A stretch of 64,000 nucleotides of DNA from Cardiocondyla obscurior (lineage: Eukaryota > Arthropoda > Insecta > Hymenoptera > Formicidae), in assembly GCF_019399895.1 (NCBI RefSeq), contig NC_091869.1, positions 3,968,001-4,032,000 on the forward strand, read 5' to 3'. Below the pieces are notes generated by a model. That model ran no database searches. It saw nothing but the letters and a program-made list of their open reading frames with translations, and had not been told where the DNA came from. Positions 59,518 to 64,000 of the stretch are shown here, piece after piece (positions within the stretch are counted from its first letter, which is position 1; each line of letters starts with the position of its first letter). The position numbers and the translations under genes were made by a program.

Positions 59518-59556
59518 CGGAAGTTGAGCTTCTGGGCGAACGAAGCTCGACTTCCG
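59518..59556. other. 14-bp hairpin with 11-base loop
   Basis: The arms 59518-59531 and 59543-59556 pair at all 14 positions with one G-T wobble. It follows a + strand donor-like motif (GGCGC before gtaagt, 59,495). Too short for a canonical pre-miRNA. Confidence 0.6.
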
Positions 59557-60955
59557 GGACATCACATCACTCATATTCCATTGTTATCCGCGGGAACGCG
59601 TAACGAAATAGCTCGGGATGCGAGATAAAGAAACGCATCGACGTAAAAATTAATCAACGAAAGGTGCGGATTGCCTTTTTTTTCTGTGAAAAAAGAAAGG
59701 GGGGAGGTCCCGATAATAATAATGTGTCAATGGCTAAATGCAAAAATGCGCGGACTTTTCGAGCTGGTCAGAGCTAATGAACGCGTGTCGCGGGGACTTA
59801 CTGCCCCGACAGAATCACGCACAGATGTTTACCGGCGTGTAAATCCTTGTATCAGCACTGCTCTAATCTTCAATCGGCGATGTACCTTTTACTTTATTAA
59901 CAAAACGTGGAACTCGCGGAGAAATTGAAACGTTGATTAAATGACAGTATTCGGTATTTTAAAATAGAAACATAACGGTGCAAACGAAAAATACTAATTA
60001 TTTTTTACAATTAGTTCTTACAATTAAAATTAATGTGCAAATGTCATTTGTATAAAACACCGTTTGTTGCCTTATTTTTTTTTCTTTTTTTTTCTCTTAG
60101 AGTATTTCTAAATATACAATATCTCGTCTTCTCGTTCTATCATCAGCTTCATAATTTACTCTTAAGAATCCTTTCGCGTCGAGACGATGCACTACAGCCT
60201 ATTGGCAACGCAACTTCGACGGTGTGCGGCGTGCAATAAATTTCTAGTAGCAGAAATTATTTTTCAAGCACTCGGATGATTAAGGAGCGGAGTCGAGTTT
60301 CCAAGGTCCTCGCCTGCGGGCGCTATCGCGAGTGACAACGCGAGATTACATAAATTGCTAGCTTTTGCATGAAAAACAAACTTCTTTTGAGAGACGTATA
60401 TCACGGCAGGCGGAATGCCGTACCGCCGCCGCGGCCACTTGTTCGCGACCCGGCGATTTGATAGCCCGAATGCCTGGCCGATTCGCATTCGCATTACGGA
60501 AATTCGTGCAAATACCGTGAAGCATTGCCGATCCCGGGAAACCTCTGCGGTGGACCGGGTACACGCTAATTAATCGTCAAAGGCATCCGTTCCTGCCGAG
60601 ATGCGGCGGCGGATGCAACAGCGCGTGCCACGTGCGTGCTCGAGGAAAAGCGTCGGGCTACACGCCCTCTCGCATTCGCGAGAGAGAAAGAGAGAGCGAG
60701 CAACATCGACCGAGAGGCGGATGAAAAAGGAGAGAGAGAGAGAGAGAGAAAGAGAAGGCGATCAGCTGTGGAGAGCGACGGAAAGGGAAAGATCGACCTC
60801 CGCTACGTACGCGCCGAAGTTTATCTGCGCGCGCGATAAAACCGCGTTATCACCCGTTTTCGTCGCTTCGTTGGTGGAAAACAGAAAAAGAAATTGAAGA
60901 AAAGATGTCACCAGTTCACCGCGATACAGATGACACAACGAACGAAGAAAATTTT
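59557..60955. other. Non-coding DNA
   Basis: Mixed DNA with T runs (60,076-60,095) and a GA array (60,730-60,751). No gene recognised. Confidence 0.55.
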
Positions 60956-60959
60956 GTAC

Positions 60960-61127
60960 TGTAAGAACTACTATGATGTCACGGGAGCTTGTGGACCATC
61001 AAGAAATTATAAGATTAAATAGGATTAAGATTAAATAAGATTAAATGTCATGGCCAGCCATTGAATGCCGTGGCGTTTAAAGTACAATTCCTAGATGGTC
61101 TATGAGTACCTTGTGGTCATTCTTACA
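60960..61127 (-). mobile_element. MITE-like element, internally altered copy
   Basis: The ends start with TGTAAGAA (60960-60967) and finish with its complement (61120-61127). Inner arms 60994-61008 and 61086-61100 pair at 12 of 15. The right part (about 61,038-61,105) aligns in reverse with 63,700-63,762, sharing the gccgtggcgtttaaa block. The left part aligns in reverse with 63,940-63,975. The palindromic core of the other copies is absent, replaced by three AAGATTAAATA-type units (61,011-61,046). It appears to be a deletion derivative of the same family. Confidence 0.45.
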
Positions 61128-63690
61128 ATTAGTGCCAAATTTTCCCCGCGCACGGCGAGCGATCAGCTGTACGTACTACTTTGCTCTCGCGCAGAGGCCG
61201 CACTTTAATCTCGAGAGTATCGTCCGTCTCTCCGACGTCGTGCTCGCGTTACGACACGCGCGCAATATTGCACGGGTAAACAAGTTCTTCTTTTTTTTTT
61301 CCTCCGGGCTCTTTTTTTCCCTATTTTTCGCGACACGGAAAGCGGAATAATATACGTTTCGTCAGTTACGCTGATTTTACTCATGCAATTTTTTTTTTTT
61401 TTTCTCCATCTTTTTCCCACTCGCGGTCTCCCTTGCCCGATCGATCTGTCTATCTCGGCGATGATAGATCGCAATGCGTCTTTGCTGGCTCGCGTGTCGT
61501 CTCGATCGTCGTTTTCGCGGAAACACCGGCGGGAGAAAAACGCCTGTCACTCCATGGGAACGCGGTGACATTGTGGCATTTATCGACGCTGCGAGCGGCC
61601 GGCGTTTGAAAATACAAAATGCATTAAGTGCGGCTTTATTGCGACGCAAATGCAAATCGAGACCGATATTTCTAACATTTTCTCTCTCTCTCTCTCTCTT
61701 TTTTTATTTTTTTTTTTATTTTTTTTTTGTACCGCATATCTAGGACGTTCGTAGCGCGTTATTGGAGCAGATGTCTCGCGTTAATGCGCGACGTTGAATA
61801 TTTATGAGATGTACACGGAATCAAATGGCTCGTCTCATTACAATCTAAATGCAAATAACGAGCGATATATTCCAATAATATTTCTTATTTTTTCCGTCAA
61901 ATCCCCGGGACACTCGTAATGATATCAGAAGGTATCTTGCATTAGCGTTTATTATATGTTAATCAGTTACGTAAACCTCGGCGAGTTTTCTTTTATTTCA
62001 GTCTGAATTGCAGCCTCAGTAGTATAATATCTAACATAATTTTTTATTTATTTTTTTTCTCTTTTTTTATTAATTCCGGATAAGCGACTTACGCCAGTGT
62101 AGTTCAAAGCCGGAATTAAACGGCTTTGTCGTGCTGGAATCTAAATGCAAATTGCGCGAAACTTGAGCGCTAGTTTTTTCATTAACTCGCCGTGGCATTG
62201 AAAACGTCTTGAATTATTGCCTAATGTAACCTGAATAATTAACGGCAAGCCAATAAGAAATTTGTGATGGGTACGAAACTAGTTTTATCGCAACTCGACT
62301 AACGCCGTCGATTTTATTCGACACACACGCGTACCGGGACAATAAACAAAAGACAATCTCGAAACATTTTGTTCGTCGATAACCGACAATTTATATAGTT
62401 CATCTCCTTTATTCCTCTTCATTACGCATTAGCGCCGATAAATATGCACGAGCTCTACCGTCACCTCTTATTTACTCTCGTTAAGCAGCAGCGAGGGGTG
62501 AAATTACAGATTCTCGAGTATCTCCCCCTACCGAAAGGAAAAAGCCCTTATCGGCAAGCGAGAACGGAATTAAAAAAAAAGAAAAAGGAAAAAAAAAGAA
62601 AATGAAAAAAAAAAAGAAAAAAGAAAAATCTCCGTGAAAGCACCTCGACTATGGAAAAGTGCCGCCGTTATCCAAGGCGAAATCTTATCGCCGGCTTTCG
62701 TGGGATATATCAGGCGAGATGTAGATCGCGGTTCGCACGGTGCATCTTGCGAGAACAACGCGGCGACCGCGGGAACCGTTATGCCGCGGCGTCGTCGCTC
62801 CTACATGCGGGATCCTCGTACGAACATCGGGAAAGAATCGCGCGGCCGGGATAACTAACGTCTTAACGGTAGGCTCGCTCGCGTTCGTTAGCTAGGAGAC
62901 GGAACGAGACACTTAACGGATCCTCGAAAAAGGCTTCGGAATCGCGTTCTCCAGCCGCGATTTCTACTCGCGACTGTTACCTCGGTGCATTCCCGTTATT
63001 ATGTCGTGTTATTGGAATCGCGGCGTCGACCGGCAATCGTGACGGCAGGCATTCCCCCGCGAAAGAATTCCGCATAACTAATGCCGCCAACACGGTATTA
63101 ACAGTAATTAAGATAACGGTAATTAATGAGGAGGTTAGAGATCACTTACGCTAACGAGGAATGGGAGTGATTTATTCATATATCGATTCCAGATAAGCGT
63201 CAGTCTAGATAATGGTGATAGCGACGTGAACTCGACAGATGATGATATTTCGCGACGAAAGATTAAAATGTATTAATGGCCATCGTAAAATCGTTAAGGA
63301 AAGAAGATAACGCCGCCGATGGATAATGCCGGGAGTTTTATTTTCGATTAACTGTATTTTAATTGGTGGTATCTTTTAAATCCATCAAGTTAACATACGT
63401 ATATATATTCATCTGCGTTTTGTCTTCACAATCGCAGGGCAACGAAACTCCAATGAAATTGTAATAAAACATTTTAATAGGGCCTCGCGTGTATTTAATT
63501 TATGACCGCGAGTGATATATTTCTCGAAGACGGGAATATTTATTTTGCGGCCAACCGCGCGACGTCGTCGGGTTTTTTTTTTTTTTTTGTAGAGAATCCT
63601 GTCGGGACAATTTCCCTACAACGAAATCGCATAATCGACTCGATACAGCCACAGAGAATGTACACTAACAATAAAAATAACTACAATGCC
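61128..63690. other. Non-coding DNA
   Basis: Mixed DNA with T runs near 61,386 and CT plus T runs at 61,680-61,730. An A-rich block lies at 62,570-62,630, and - strand donor-like motifs are near 62,090 and 63,150. No gene recognised. Confidence 0.55.
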
Positions 63691-63696
63691 GCAACA

Positions 63697-63956
63697 GTCG
63701 TGGACCATTTCGAAGCTGCAAGTTTAAACGCCGTGGCAGGCAATGGTTGGCACAGATATTAAATATTAGTCCAATAAATTAATCTCACCGAGAAAATAGA
63801 ATATTTACTTTTCGCCGTAATTGTAATTTTATAATATTTCTATTTACAAATTTAATTGAATTAATATTATTTGATAATTAAAAATATCATAAAATTATAA
63901 TTGAGGCCGAAAATAACTATACTTGTCTCTCGGTGAATTCCTCGATGATCCACGAC
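63697..63956. mobile_element. Palindromic MITE-like element, most complete copy
   Basis: The outer arms gtcgtggaccat (63697-63708) and atgatccacgac (63945-63956) pair at 11 of 12. The inner palindrome (63784-63936) begins tcaccgag and ends ctcggtga. It carries long imperfect arms that include ttcgccgtaattgtaatttt on the left and aaaattataattgaggccga on the right. The block agtttaaacgccgtggc (63,721) recurs inverted at about 61,069-61,085. There are no coding frames. Structure and repeated occurrence suggest a non-autonomous DNA transposon family. Confidence 0.55.
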
Positions 63957-64000
63957 CATCGTGACACCACAGTAATTCCTATTATAAATATTCTTCCGGC

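Noticed and set aside
62094..62135. Exon-like piece on the - strand before gtaagtcgc
   Set aside because: The acceptor side (tagattccag) lacks a pyrimidine tract and the piece is dominated by a small inverted repeat.
1..64000. CRISPR arrays, rRNA, phage or viral genes
   Set aside because: No regularly spaced repeats, no rRNA signature and no viral protein motifs were seen; the short-period repeats are microsatellites.

Overview
This 64 kb window looks like eukaryotic, probably insect, nuclear DNA, and most likely comes from a hymenopteran such as an ant. That is an inference from texture: AT-rich non-coding DNA with many homopolymer runs, CpG that is not depleted, GC-rich CpG islands, microsatellites, short MITE-like elements, GT-AG splice signals and no bacterial gene organisation. 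I recognise no protein family, rRNA, tRNA, CRISPR array or bacterial operon. The longest open frames lie mostly in GC-rich or pyrimidine-rich tracts, are low-complexity, and overlap open frames on several strands. I treat them as chance.

Layout. Positions 1-9,400 hold two GC-rich stretches, a (GTC)23 repeat, a promoter-like pair of inverted CCAAT boxes near 2.75 kb, and several strong + strand splice donors (2,879; 3,138; 3,372; 4,524; 8,362). These could be alternative 5' exons of a + strand gene whose body lies beyond the window. From 9.4 to 26.4 kb the DNA is mostly AT-rich and intron-like. It contains a diverged 175-bp tandem duplication (16.6-16.9 kb), a 64-nt pre-miRNA-sized hairpin (18.56 kb) and a few exon-like pieces on the - strand. 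The best-supported spliced feature is a pair of small - strand exons at 26,454-26,497 and 26,611-26,730, separated by a 113-nt intron with good splice sites at both ends. They look like 5' UTR or lncRNA exons.

From 26.7 to 64 kb the DNA is non-coding. It is broken by GC-rich islands near 24.8-25.3, 30.3-31.6, 34.7-35.5, 41.9-43.4 and 52.6-53.4 kb. In five islands (6.5-9, 24.8-25.3, 30.4-31.5, 41.9-42.9 and 52.6-53.0 kb) the + strand changes from purine-rich on the left to pyrimidine-rich on the right, which fits divergent promoters with CU-rich leaders on both sides. The 42.5 kb island also has three CCAAT boxes and an RFX-type X-box. Three to four related copies of a short palindromic element (39.8, 45.0, 61.0 and 63.7 kb) form a MITE-like repeat family.

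The simplest reading is a very large intron or intergenic regulatory domain of a developmentally regulated insect gene, with several alternative promoters. I found no convincing new biological system. The most testable novel items are the palindromic repeat family, the repeated purine-to-pyrimidine islands, the - strand exon pair, the 18.56 kb hairpin and the 46.4 kb set of competing stems.
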